Made by a program: the position numbers and the translations under genes
Notes under the pieces: model-generated
The model's input: the letters and a program-made list of their open reading frames with translations, nothing else
What the model was told of the DNA's origin: nothing
Database searches by the model: none
Part shown: positions 7,758 to 15,170 of the stretch, one piece after another
Numbering within the stretch: position 1 is the stretch's first letter
Layout of the letters: each line of letters starts with the position of its first letter
Assembly (NCBI RefSeq): GCF_003610465.1
Contig: NZ_RAQI01000002.1
Coordinates: forward strand, 868,001 to 932,000
Source of the DNA: Xenorhabdus ehlersii
Lineage (GTDB): Bacteria; Pseudomonadota; Gammaproteobacteria; Enterobacterales; Enterobacteriaceae
Length of the DNA: 64,000 nt
Reading direction: 5' to 3'

Positions 7758-8248
7758 CCACCGCTATTGCATTAGCTGCTGATTATGATCAATTGCAAAA
7801 ACTGATAACCACCGGTGAATTTTCACCGGAAGCCATCGCCGACACACTTGAAGGTATTGAAGGTGCTTTGGGTGACAAACTGGATGCGGTGATGATCCAT
7901 GTCCGTAACCTTGAAGGACAGGCCAGAACGCTGGACGATGAGGCCAAGCGACTGACTGAACGTAAAAAATCCTTTGAAGGTCAGGTCAAACACCTTAAGA
8001 AGTACATTCTGGATTGCTTACTGAAAGCAGAACTGAACAGCCTTAAGACCACGAAAAATACCTTTAGTGCGCGTCAGGGCGTCGCCAGGATCATTATCGA
8101 TAATGAGATGTTACTGCCCGATGAATTAGTGGATGTTCAAACCATTACCGCACCGGACAAAAAAGCCATTAAAGAAGCGATTGAACGTGGTGAAGCCGTA
8201 CCGGGTGCGCATATCGAAATCGGGGAAAGAAGTTTGCAGGTTCGTTAA
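7754..8248 (+). CDS. Siphovirus Gp157-like protein
   Basis: 164 residues, starting at ATG 7754 inside the ATGA overlap with the recombination gene. The long helical N-terminal half (YDQLQKLITTGEFSPEAIAD, then LEGQARTLDDEAKRLTERKK) and the C-terminal motif VDVQTITAPDKKAIKEAIER then GEAVPGAHIEI match the Gp157 family, linked in Streptococcus phage to phage resistance but of unknown mechanism. It commonly sits next to annealing/recombination genes, as here. A small hairpin (TGCCCGATGATTCGGGCA) follows at about 8262-8279. Confidence 0.8.
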   Translation: MTTAIALAADYDQLQKLITTGEFSPEAIADTLEGIEGALGDKLDAVMIHVRNLEGQARTLDDEAKRLTERKKSFEGQVKHLKKYILDCLLKAELNSLKTTKNTFSARQGVARIIIDNEMLLPDELVDVQTITAPDKKAIKEAIERGEAVPGAHIEIGERSLQVR

Positions 8249-8291
8249 CCATCAGTTTATGCCCGATGATTCGGGCATTGAGGAGCATACA

Positions 8292-8471
8292 ATGGCAGCA
8301 AGACTTGAAGCCAGTATCTTTTATAACGAAGAAATCAAGCAGTGTGAAGTCACTTGGTCAGCCGATGGTTCCGATGATCTCGCGCCAATGGAAAAATCGA
8401 TATTGGAACAACTAGCAACTACCCTGATGAACCAACTAAATTCCGGTACTCATCACGGTCAATTACATTAA
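8292..8471 (+). CDS. Small hypothetical phage protein (59 aa)
   Basis: ATG 8292 follows GAGGAG at 7 bases. The product begins MAARLEASIFYNEEIKQCEV and is acidic. A longer in-frame start at 8133 would overlap the Gp157 gene and lacks a ribosome-binding site, so the short start is preferred. Unknown function. Confidence 0.6.
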   Translation: MAARLEASIFYNEEIKQCEVTWSADGSDDLAPMEKSILEQLATTLMNQLNSGTHHGQLH

Positions 8472-8484
8472 GAGGGCCAGTACG

Positions 8485-8712
8485 ATGAAAAACAATCTGG
8501 AAGATCTACACAATCATCTGTTTGCACAGTTAGAACGCCTCTCTGATGAAGAGCTGAAAGGTGAAGAACTCAAATCTGAAATTGCCCGTGCGAAGGCCGT
8601 TTCGGATGTCGCCAACCAAATCGTGGAAAACGGCAAGCTGGCACTCACGGTGCAAAAAATGTTGGGTGATAACGAAATTCAATCCGCCCCCAAATACCTG
8701 GAGGTTAAATAA
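8485..8712 (+). CDS. Conserved-type small phage protein (75 aa)
   Basis: Begins MKNNLEDLHNHLFAQLERLS and continues with acidic helices (DEELKGEELKSEIARAKAV) and ANQIVENGKLAL. Proteins with this NHLFAQLERL...D.ELKG start are frequent next to HNH genes in enterobacterial prophages. Its stop overlaps the ATG of the next gene by one base (TAATG). Function unknown. Confidence 0.7.
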   Translation: MKNNLEDLHNHLFAQLERLSDEELKGEELKSEIARAKAVSDVANQIVENGKLALTVQKMLGDNEIQSAPKYLEVK

Positions 8713-9368
8713 TGGCGCATTTTGTCTATACTCCTGAAATGGAAGGTTGGATGCGGCAACATTATTTATTGCGGCTGGATAAACTCACCTTCGCCTTTAA
8801 CCAGCAATTTAATGTGACCCGTTCCTCTGAGGCCATTAATGCGTTACGGAAACGCTTAAAGTTGAAAACAGGCCGCAGCGGCTGTTTTGTGAAAGGCCAC
8901 TCTCCGGCCAATAAAGGCACAAAAGGGTTAACCGGTTCAAATTCAAGATCATTTAAGAAAAATAACCGTCCCCATAACTATCTGGCTATCGGCAGTGAAG
9001 CCGTGACCAAGGACGGTTATATCAAAATAAAAGTGGCTGAACCCAATAAATGGAAACTGAAACATCGGGTAGTTTGGGAACAACATTATGGGCAGATCCC
9101 CAAAGGCGGCGTGATTAAATTTATTGATGACAATAAACGAAACTGTGTCATTGAAAACCTGATGCTGATATCGCAACAAGAAAACGCTGTCATTAACCGA
9201 TATTATGCGAATGCCCCCGCTGAATATAAGCCGACCACTGTTCATCCCTCCCCCGTAAACCTGATTAAGCATAATCAGAAATTTAGCCACGTAATCACTA
9301 GCATGATGGTACACCCACCGAACGGAGCACCATCATGCAACTTTGGCAACCGGGACAACAACTATTAA
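8712..9368 (+). CDS. HNH endonuclease (phage type)
   Basis: 218 residues. The N-terminus (about 1-60) is a DNA-binding-like region (YTPEMEGWMRQHYLLRLDKL). The HNH core is WKLKHRVVWEQHYG...IPKGGVIKFIDDNKRNC, then VIENLMLISQQENAVI, where H of LKHR, N of DDNKRN and N of IENL fit the H-N-N pattern. Such enzymes nick or cut DNA and are common in early or packaging regions. The C-terminus overlaps the next gene by 34 bases. Confidence 0.82.
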   Translation: MAHFVYTPEMEGWMRQHYLLRLDKLTFAFNQQFNVTRSSEAINALRKRLKLKTGRSGCFVKGHSPANKGTKGLTGSNSRSFKKNNRPHNYLAIGSEAVTKDGYIKIKVAEPNKWKLKHRVVWEQHYGQIPKGGVIKFIDDNKRNCVIENLMLISQQENAVINRYYANAPAEYKPTTVHPSPVNLIKHNQKFSHVITSMMVHPPNGAPSCNFGNRDNNY

Positions 9369-9532
9369 CAGCTTTCGATATCAAACTGGGACGATTAGCC
9401 GCCAGCGTCAAAAACACGCCCTGTGATCAGGCGGATATTATTCGCGCCTGTGACACTGCTGATCGGATCATTCTATCGATGATGAGGCAAGACCAAGACC
9501 ATGAAAATAAATCGCGGAACTATTTCACATGA
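9335..9532 (+). CDS. Small hypothetical phage protein (65 aa)
   Basis: Starts inside the end of the HNH gene with GGAGCACCATC before ATG. Begins MQLWQPGQQLLTAFDIKLGR and is largely helical. Its end overlaps the excisionase-like gene. It is probably real given the ribosome-binding site and tight packing. No family recognised. Confidence 0.5.
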   Translation: MQLWQPGQQLLTAFDIKLGRLAASVKNTPCDQADIIRACDTADRIILSMMRQDQDHENKSRNYFT

Positions 9533-9737
9533 TAAATTAATGAAAGCCAGCGCATGGGGTAACAGAGAATTTGAAATAGGATCAATACCTGATAACCGAA
9601 CCATTAAACGATGGATAGAAATAGGCCAATTAAGAGGGAAAATTGTCGATGGTTCCGCATGGGTTTACTCATCAGAAAGATGGGGAGTTGATTCTCTTAT
9701 TTCATCACAAGTAAACAAGTTAATAAAAGATTCATAA
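9501..9737 (+). CDS. Probable excisionase (Xis-like)
   Basis: 78 residues directly upstream of the integrase gene. The motif IPDNRTIKRWIEIGQLRGKI followed by VDGSAWVY resembles the winged-helix DNA-binding core of lambda-type excisionases. Its start is preceded by the box GAGGCAAGACC. The stop lies 3 bases before the integrase ATG, so the two are co-translated. In related elements Xis directs the integrase toward excision. Confidence 0.75.
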   Translation: MKINRGTISHDKLMKASAWGNREFEIGSIPDNRTIKRWIEIGQLRGKIVDGSAWVYSSERWGVDSLISSQVNKLIKDS

Positions 9738-9738
9738 A

Positions 9739-10917
9739 ATGGCTGGACGTCCAAGAAAAAAAGAATTCAGGCACTTACCTGATTATCTTTATTTTGATAA
9801 ATCCAAAAATGAATATCGGTTAACTCTTGTTAATGGAAAACGTAAGTTTATTGGTGGCGACAAAGCAGTCGCTATCGCTATTGCCAGAGAATACAACAAT
9901 GTGATGAGACCTGAACAATCCGTCTGTATTTCTTCCTTACTTAAGGAATCAGGCGGTAAATTTGGTGAATCATTACCTTTCTCTGATCATGTTGATAAAC
10001 TCTTCGACAGAATTATTTTGGATGAAAAACCCGCAGCAAATACCCTTGCTGACTGGAATAACAATATTGAAAGAGTTAAAGAGTTTTTTGCTGATATTCC
10101 GTGTATGGAAATATCTCTTGAGCATGTTAACGAATATCTCAATAAATACCATACAGAGGCATCTGCTAATGTCCAAAACAGAAAGGTATCTTTTTTAAAG
10201 AAACTCTTTAGCTATGCCGTTGATGAATCTCTAATGTTTGATAATCCAGCAGAACGCAAGAAACGTAAACGGACAGATAAAAAAATGCGCCGCCGATTAT
10301 CACTGGAAGACTTTAAAAAGATACGTATCGCTGCAGAACCGTGGTTACGAACAGCAATGGATCTAGCACTGCAAACCACTCAGGCCAGATTAGAGGTTTC
10401 GCGTATCAGATACAACATCAAATCCCCCCAAGAAGGTGTTTGTGGTTGTATGTGGTATCCAGAACCACAAAATGGCATTTATGGGATGCTTTATATTCAC
10501 AGGCAAAAAATTCAGAATAAAGAAGCGTCTCACGTTGCTATTCCTATCGGAGAGAAGTTAAAACAGATTATTGATGATAGCCGGGATTCTATTGCTAGCC
10601 CGTATGTTGTTCATCGCTTGCCAATCAAGCGACCGAACAAGATTAGCTCAGAAGTCCACCATCCTACGCAAGTTGCACCAGACTATCTGAGTCGGGCATT
10701 TTCAGCATTGAGAGATCAAGTGGGCGTTGCTGCACATTTGCCGATTGCAGAAAGACCGACATTTCACGAAATCCGGGCATTGGCTGCACACATGTTTAAA
10801 ACTAATGGGTTAGACCCTCAAGCACGTATGGCACACAGTGATGCAAAATCGACAAAAGTCTATACTCAGAACCATGTTAAATGGGTAGAAGTTCCTCACG
10901 GAGAGATAGCCATTTAG
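9739..10917 (+). CDS. int: Tyrosine-type integrase of the element
   Basis: 392 residues. The arm-binding-like N-terminus starts MAGRPRKKEFRHLPDYLYFD, a lambda/HK022-type layout. The core SAM-like domain is at about 85-170 and the catalytic domain at about 185-380. Visible catalytic features are the first Arg region (LALQTTQARLEVSRIR), H343 and R346 in FHEIRALAAH, the second His in MAHSDAKSTKVY and the nucleophile Tyr375. It lies next to the att site at 11047, in keeping with integration into the tRNA-Pro(GGG) gene. The protein appears complete, so the element may still be excisable. Confidence 0.92.
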   Translation: MAGRPRKKEFRHLPDYLYFDKSKNEYRLTLVNGKRKFIGGDKAVAIAIAREYNNVMRPEQSVCISSLLKESGGKFGESLPFSDHVDKLFDRIILDEKPAANTLADWNNNIERVKEFFADIPCMEISLEHVNEYLNKYHTEASANVQNRKVSFLKKLFSYAVDESLMFDNPAERKKRKRTDKKMRRRLSLEDFKKIRIAAEPWLRTAMDLALQTTQARLEVSRIRYNIKSPQEGVCGCMWYPEPQNGIYGMLYIHRQKIQNKEASHVAIPIGEKLKQIIDDSRDSIASPYVVHRLPIKRPNKISSEVHHPTQVAPDYLSRAFSALRDQVGVAAHLPIAERPTFHEIRALAAHMFKTNGLDPQARMAHSDAKSTKVYTQNHVKWVEVPHGEIAI

Positions 10918-11046
10918 CATGGTAAAATAGAGTCTAACTCATTGATGTATAAAGCACGAATTTTGCAGATTATGCACTGTTTGCAAAACCAGTCAAAACG
11001 CCTTAAGCCCTTGCTACATAAGGCTTTGAGAGTGAAATAATCGCCT

Positions 11047-11093
11047 TCATGGGGTGTCGGGGGTCGTAGGTTCAAATCCTATCATGCCGACCA
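11047..11093 (+). other. att site: 3' half of tRNA-Pro(GGG)
   Basis: The sequence from the anticodon loop (TCATGGGGTGTCGGGGGTCG) through the T-arm (GTTCAAATCC) to ATGCCGACCA matches the 3' part of enterobacterial tRNA-Pro(GGG) (proL). No 5' half with D-arm is present upstream, so this is not a whole tRNA. It is the att copy at the integrase end of the element. The intact tRNA gene should lie at the other end, beyond position 1. Confidence 0.88.
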
Positions 11094-11105
11094 AATTTCC
11101 CTAGA

Positions 11106-11134
11106 AAAACCAACCTGTTAAGGTTGGTTTTTTT
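11106..11134 (+). terminator. Terminator downstream of the tRNA-Pro fragment
   Basis: Stem AACCAACC/GGTTGGTT with loop TGTTAA and a seven-T run. Twelve bases after the CCA, so it is probably the original terminator of the tRNA-Pro gene. Confidence 0.85.
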
Positions 11135-11666
11135 ATGGCTGGAATTTGCTCTTGGTAAAATTCTGGTAAAATGACAGTCGGAAAGTGGCAAAGATCCACT
11201 AACTTTTGAATGAATTTTATTGCTGTTTAAAGGCGTGTGAAACTTCTTTTTTCTTGCTGTTTTTTTCGATGATTTCAAATTAAAATTTATTAGAATAATT
11301 GTTTATTTATTCACTCCTATACATTTTCAGAACAAAAAGACACTCCTTTGCTCAGAAAAGAAGTAGAAGACATCCGTGGCAACAGCACATGCATAACTGT
11401 TCCTTACGGAATATAGATAAAGTTCAGGGAGAGGAAGAGGTTACCCATACATTGCTCTTGAACATGTGTGGGAACGCTGGCAGGAATATTTAACCCTGTA
11501 ATATTATGGTCGTTTAATAACTATTCAGTATTATTATATTAATGAATAAAATAGATTTTCGATATGACATTAATGAATTGCGAGCCATCGTTGTTCTTAG
11601 CATTCTGATATTTCTCCATGTTGTCAGGTGAATTTATAGGAGTTGATATATTTTTTTGAATTGATG
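11135..11666. other. Junction region without intact genes
   Basis: 532 bases between the att site and the acetyltransferase gene. A 64-codon frame at 11299-11493 has no ribosome-binding site or family likeness. Another frame ends at 11493 in PYIALEHVWERWQEYLTL and looks like the tail of a lost gene. A short acyltransferase-like fragment lies at 11542-11631. The region appears to be a graveyard of earlier insertions. Confidence 0.5.
11542..11631 (+). pseudogene. Fragment resembling the N-terminus of an acyltransferase-3 (OafA/YrhL-like) protein
   Basis: A 29-codon frame MNKIDFRYDINELRAIVVLS followed by ILIFLHVVR and a stop. The FRYDINxLRAIxVLSxxxFH pattern is the usual N-terminus of membrane acyltransferases that modify surface polysaccharides. 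Everything after the first membrane segment is missing. Confidence 0.5.
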
Positions 11667-12488
11667 TCACGATCGATAATTCTCCATCCAATATACTGCA
11701 TAATCCAATATCTCTTTAGCAGGCACAAGCAGTGTATTAGCAGATCCAATGATGCCTTCAATAATCACCTCTGAGTGCGCATGGCAAAAATGTTCAACGA
11801 TATCTTTAAAATAACCTTGATTAAATTGTTCACAAACAGGATCTACAGTATCAAATTCCTCTAGCATCACCCATTCTACTTGGTTATTTTGCAATAGTGG
11901 GATCTCCATTTTTCTAATACGCTTGTTGGGAATATTTGCCAAATACTCAGCATGATGCAAAAGGCTCATGGTTTCATATGGAGCGCCAATCATAAGAACT
12001 TTTCCCTGACGCTCTACCAATTTTGCAAATGGTGAATCATTACCATAGCCATAATCTAATGAATGATTCTCTACAAAATACTCAGCACTATTTCCAATAG
12101 CGACTACAGAAGCGCCAGGATTTTGACTTCGAATAGCTCCTTTGGTTGTCCTGACACACTCAGTGAATACACCATGATCTCTGCTTGCTCGTGAAAATGA
12201 TCGATCATATGGCATGATTTCAGATTTTAATTCTGATGGAACATGACCTCTTACATCCAAACTATCTTCATAATTTTGTTCCCAATTTGTATAACACAAT
12301 AATACTCCTCCAACTCCCAAAACAGTTAAAATAGCCTGGATAAGATCATCGGCACCATTCAAACAATCGCCAACAGATCGCATAGCAACATGAGCCATAA
12401 CAACATCACCTTGTTTTATGCCTATCTTTTGTAGCTGCTGAACAAGCATCGATTTTGTCCAATATTTATCTTCACCCACTTGGATCAT
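11667..12488 (-). CDS. Aminoglycoside N(3)-acetyltransferase family protein
   Basis: 273 residues, near full length for AAC(3)/YokD-type enzymes, which transfer acetyl from acetyl-CoA to the 3-amino group of aminoglycosides. Seen features: the N-terminal GIKQGDVVMAHVAMRSVG, YTNWEQNYED, SRASRDHGVFTECVRTTKGA, and the core DSPFAKLVERQGKVLMIGAP followed by MSLLHHAEY. A single gene with its own region, facing the prophage att site. Some family members act on other amines, so resistance is not assured. The start has only a weak upstream site. Confidence 0.82.
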   Translation of the reverse strand: MIQVGEDKYWTKSMLVQQLQKIGIKQGDVVMAHVAMRSVGDCLNGADDLIQAILTVLGVGGVLLCYTNWEQNYEDSLDVRGHVPSELKSEIMPYDRSFSRASRDHGVFTECVRTTKGAIRSQNPGASVVAIGNSAEYFVENHSLDYGYGNDSPFAKLVERQGKVLMIGAPYETMSLLHHAEYLANIPNKRIRKMEIPLLQNNQVEWVMLEEFDTVDPVCEQFNQGYFKDIVEHFCHAHSEVIIEGIIGSANTLLVPAKEILDYAVYWMENYRS

Positions 12489-12925
12489 ATATCTAACCCT
12501 ATGTTGATTTTATTACCCTCACTCTTTGTTTAAGTTTAGTTTATTGCATATTATTCAATTTGGGGCTACCTTATTTAGGTGTACTCAAAATCCTACTTGT
12601 TTAGTACACCCTCATTTGCTTCTTATTTCGCTCTTCCCCTCCCTGAATTCAGGGAGGGATTTTTGTTGTTAAAAAGATTTTCTAAAACAGATTTTTCCTA
12701 CCATATGTCATTGTCTCAGAATCAATGACAATTATATCTCTCAATAATATCTTTCTGGCATACCTCTATCATAAATTAAGTATTTATAATTACCTAATTT
12801 TGTTATAAATATTTCTATGCACTTCCATGATAAGAAATTTAAATTTCATTAATGATTAATATAATAATAAGAAAGTAAATTCACTTATTTTACAGTCAAG
12901 TAAGGAAAAAAATAGGAAATTCATC
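12489..12925. other. AT-rich intergenic region with inverted repeat and orphan terminator
   Basis: 437 bases. It contains the inverted repeat GGTGTACT (12578-12585) / AGTACACC (12603-12610) and a rho-independent terminator at 12636-12665 not preceded by a rightward gene. The 3' part is extremely AT-rich and should hold the LPMO promoter. No coding sequence seen. Confidence 0.6.
12636..12665 (+). terminator. Orphan rho-independent terminator
   Basis: Near-perfect stem CCCTCCCTGAATTCAGGGAGGG followed by ATTTTT. The only gene near it on the left runs the other way, so it may end a short untranslated RNA starting in 12490-12630. Confidence 0.7.
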
Positions 12926-13519
12926 ATGAATATTAAAAAGTCTCTACTTTTGGCGGGATTGACGGCTTTTGGTTCTATCCCATTCTCTAGTATTGCTGAA
13001 CCAGATTCAAATCATGGATATATCGACACACCACCAAGCAGGGCACTTTTATGCCAAAAAAGCATCAATAAAAACTGCGGACCTGTCACGTACGAACCAC
13101 AATCGGTTGAAGGCCCCAAAGGCTTCCCACAAGGGGGACCACCAGACGGGCAAATCGCCAGTGGTGGTGTTGGTCAGTTCAAACAGCTCAATGAACAAAG
13201 TACAGACCGCTGGCATCATGTCGCTATCAATAAAGGAATCAACAAATTTAATTGGACAATAACAGCCCGGCATAGCACCACTTCATGGCAATTCTATATT
13301 ACCAAACCTGGCTGGGATCCAAATAAACCTCTAACACGCGCCCAATTAGATCTAAAACCCTTCTGTGAGCGCCTTGATAATGGAAAAAGGCCAGGCCAAA
13401 CTGTCTCACTGAACTGTGATATTCCCGATCGCTCAGGCTATCATGTTATTCTCGGCGTGTGGACAATTGCTGATACCACCAATGCTTTCTATCAAGTTAT
13501 TGATGTTGATATTAAATAA
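12926..13519 (+). CDS. AA10 lytic polysaccharide monooxygenase (CBP21-like)
   Basis: 197 residues, the same size as Serratia CBP21, a copper enzyme that cleaves chitin oxidatively after secretion. Shared blocks: HGYIDTPPSRALLC, YEPQSVEGPKGFPQGGP, DGQIAS, ARHSTTSWQFYITKP, DRSGYHVILGVW and ADTTNAFYQVIDV. The histidine brace would be His30 and His116, 86 residues apart as in CBP21. Four cysteines (43, 51 and two later) can form the usual disulfides. No extra binding domain. The oddity is that the best signal cleavage site is after SIA at residue 24, leaving EPDSN before His30, whereas the enzyme normally needs His as residue 1. A terminator follows at 13572. Confidence 0.9.
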   Translation: MNIKKSLLLAGLTAFGSIPFSSIAEPDSNHGYIDTPPSRALLCQKSINKNCGPVTYEPQSVEGPKGFPQGGPPDGQIASGGVGQFKQLNEQSTDRWHHVAINKGINKFNWTITARHSTTSWQFYITKPGWDPNKPLTRAQLDLKPFCERLDNGKRPGQTVSLNCDIPDRSGYHVILGVWTIADTTNAFYQVIDVDIK

Positions 13520-13571
13520 TATTCTTAATTAAACTGACATTTTATTTATGAATATTATATGAGTACAAAAA

Positions 13572-13599
13572 GTGCTGGTACATGACCAGCATTTTTTTC
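13572..13599 (+). terminator. Terminator after the LPMO gene
   Basis: Stem TGCTGGT/ACCAGCA with loop ACATG and a seven-T run. Confidence 0.88.
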
Positions 13600-13664
13600 T
13601 AAAAAATTAAAATGCTTTTCAGATAAGATCTATTCACCCAAGACCCCTTAACACATAGAAAAAT

Positions 13665-14060
13665 ATGAAAAAATCAACTATTCTTAGAATTGCCAGACCA
13701 ACAGATAATCTTACTAAAATTGCAGAAATGTATTGTCATGGCTTAAATTTCATCATACTAGGTGAATTCAAAGATCACGATAGTTTTGATGGTATCATGC
13801 TAGGGCATCCCAACCATTCTTGGCATCTTGAATTTACTCATCACCACAATACACATGTTGGTAAGGCTCCAACTAAAGATAATTTATTAGCATTTTATAT
13901 TGAAGATGAGCTTGAATGGCAAGAGCAAGTACAATCGATGCAAAATGCTGGGTTTATTCTCGTTCCTTCTTATAATCCTTATTGGGATAAGAACGGAAAA
14001 ACTTTTGAAGATATCGATGGTTATCGTATTGTATTACAACATAGTACATCAGAGATTTAG
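13665..14060 (+). CDS. VOC (glyoxalase/bleomycin-resistance superfamily) protein
   Basis: 131 residues with the paired beta-alpha-beta pattern of the vicinal oxygen chelate fold: ILRIARPTDNLTKIAEMYC, then GLNFIILGEF, HPNHSWHLEFTHH, and a second half ending WDKNGKTFEDIDGYRIVLQH. It is closest in layout to YycE-like small VOC proteins. Candidate metal ligands are the His-rich LEFTHHHNTH stretch and the Glu of the last strands. Substrate unknown. Single gene with its own upstream region. Confidence 0.78.
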   Translation: MKKSTILRIARPTDNLTKIAEMYCHGLNFIILGEFKDHDSFDGIMLGHPNHSWHLEFTHHHNTHVGKAPTKDNLLAFYIEDELEWQEQVQSMQNAGFILVPSYNPYWDKNGKTFEDIDGYRIVLQHSTSEI

Positions 14061-14212
14061 TTATTTATTTCACGGTAAATTACTTATTCAAAGGATTATT
14101 TCCTTATCATATTGATCGTTTATTCAATTAGGCTATTAGTGATAATCAGATTAGACTTCTACTTTTTATTTCTGATAGCCTAAAAAACTACCATAATATT
14201 TATTTTATCATG

Positions 14213-14647
14213 TCATGATAAGAATGTTTTCTGCTCTGATTCCCTTCGCATACGCAGAGCCGCTAACTTTTCCCCATCGGCACGATCCCATTTCACAAAC
14301 TCCTTTGCTGCACCTTGGTAATCACCTGTATTCAATTTTATCAATAATGTTGAATGAGCAAAATTGCCGATCCCTAAATTGAAAATAAACGAGCATAAGG
14401 CATCAAATTGCCCTTGTGTTAGAGGTACCTTAACTAATCGCTGAATCGCTGCATAAATAGGGATAAGATCTTGATGTAAAAATTCCTCAGCCTGTTGCAC
14501 AGTTATCACTTGTCCAGACTCAACTCCTTTTGTATGACCATATCCAATTGTCCACGGTGCTGCTCCAGTGGCAGGATCTGGATATGCTTTCAATTTCAAG
14601 CCCTCATAACTTTTAAGTTTATTAACACCGCTTTCACTGATTTTCAT
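14213..14647 (-). CDS. Phage-type lysozyme (GH24 endolysin)
   Basis: 144 residues with the T4-type catalytic triad Glu15, Asp24 and Thr33 (SYEGLKLKAYPDPATG, then WTIGYGHT). Conserved downstream parts are QGQFDALCSFIFNLGIGNF, TLLIKLNTGDY and the C-terminal LAALRMRRESEQKTFLS. GH24 enzymes cut the MurNAc-GlcNAc bond of peptidoglycan. There is no signal peptide or SAR anchor, so release would need a holin or another route. It stands alone, without holin or spanin genes nearby, so it may be a leftover of a prophage or a recruited lysis gene. Confidence 0.9.
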   Translation of the reverse strand: MKISESGVNKLKSYEGLKLKAYPDPATGAAPWTIGYGHTKGVESGQVITVQQAEEFLHQDLIPIYAAIQRLVKVPLTQGQFDALCSFIFNLGIGNFAHSTLLIKLNTGDYQGAAKEFVKWDRADGEKLAALRMRRESEQKTFLS

Positions 14648-14866
14648 TCATTTTCCCCGCTACCAGATTGGGCCCAAGATTATTTTTGGTCTAAAAAACA
14701 ATCCAGAGATCAAGTGTAGATGAAAAAACAATCAGAAAAGCTACAGTTATACTGGGTGATAAAGTCTCTACAAAAAACCAAATAAAAAATAATACGTTAA
14801 ATATCAATAAATTATTATTTTATGCAAATTTTTTTTAATTTTTAAAAAAATATTTTAATAAATACC

Positions 14867-14894
14867 TTGACTCTTTTGCTTTTGAGCATAAAAT
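14867..14894 (+). promoter_or_regulatory. Sigma70-like promoter of the small-ORF unit
   Basis: TTGACT (14867-14872) and TAAAAT (14889-14894) with a 16-base spacer. It directs transcription toward the 24-codon ORF. Confidence 0.55.
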
Positions 14895-14914
14895 CCTCCT
14901 CAGAATTTAGATTT

Positions 14915-14932
14915 TCGTGAAGTAAATCACAA
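14915..14932. promoter_or_regulatory. CRP-like palindromic site
   Basis: CGTGA-AGTAAA-TCACA matches the TGTGA-N6-TCACA consensus in all but one half-site base. It lies about 20 bases downstream of the -10 element, where it could block transcription, or serve another start. Confidence 0.4.
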
Positions 14933-14957
14933 TTTATAACCCTCAAAGGAAATCATC

Positions 14958-15032
14958 ATGAAATCTGTAAAATCTTTCCTCTCAAATGTACACTGCGTTG
15001 TTATCCGGTTATCAGCAACTCGTTTTATGTAA
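14958..15032 (+). CDS. Possible 24-residue small protein or leader peptide
   Basis: ATG 14958 is preceded by AAAGGAAATCATC. The peptide begins MKSVKSFLSNVHCVVIRLSA and ends TRFM. It has one Cys and a short hydrophobic centre. It forms a compact unit with a sigma70-like promoter, a CRP-like palindrome and a strong terminator 20 bases after the stop. No known small protein or leader peptide is recognised, and no downstream gene in the same transcript is obvious, so a free-standing small protein or a small RNA with a reading frame are both possible. Confidence 0.45.
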   Translation: MKSVKSFLSNVHCVVIRLSATRFM

Positions 15033-15052
15033 GAGCTGCTACAATATAAAAA

Positions 15053-15079
15053 TAAGCCAGTCGAAAACTGGCTTTTTTA
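15053..15079 (+). terminator. Terminator of the small-ORF unit
   Basis: Stem AAGCCAG/CTGGCTT with loop TCGAAAA, followed by a T-run. Confidence 0.88.
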
Positions 15080-15170
15080 TCGTCGCTACAGACCTAAGGT
15101 AAATGCTTTCTTGCCTGTTTCATTATTTACACACTATTCATTGAACTTCTGTTCCGAAAAATTTGTCTTA

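Noticed and set aside
11047..11093. Complete tRNA gene
   Set aside because: Only the part from anticodon loop to CCA is present; no D-arm or 5' acceptor strand upstream.
11299..11493. 64-codon open frame after the att site
   Set aside because: No ribosome-binding site, odd composition and no family likeness.
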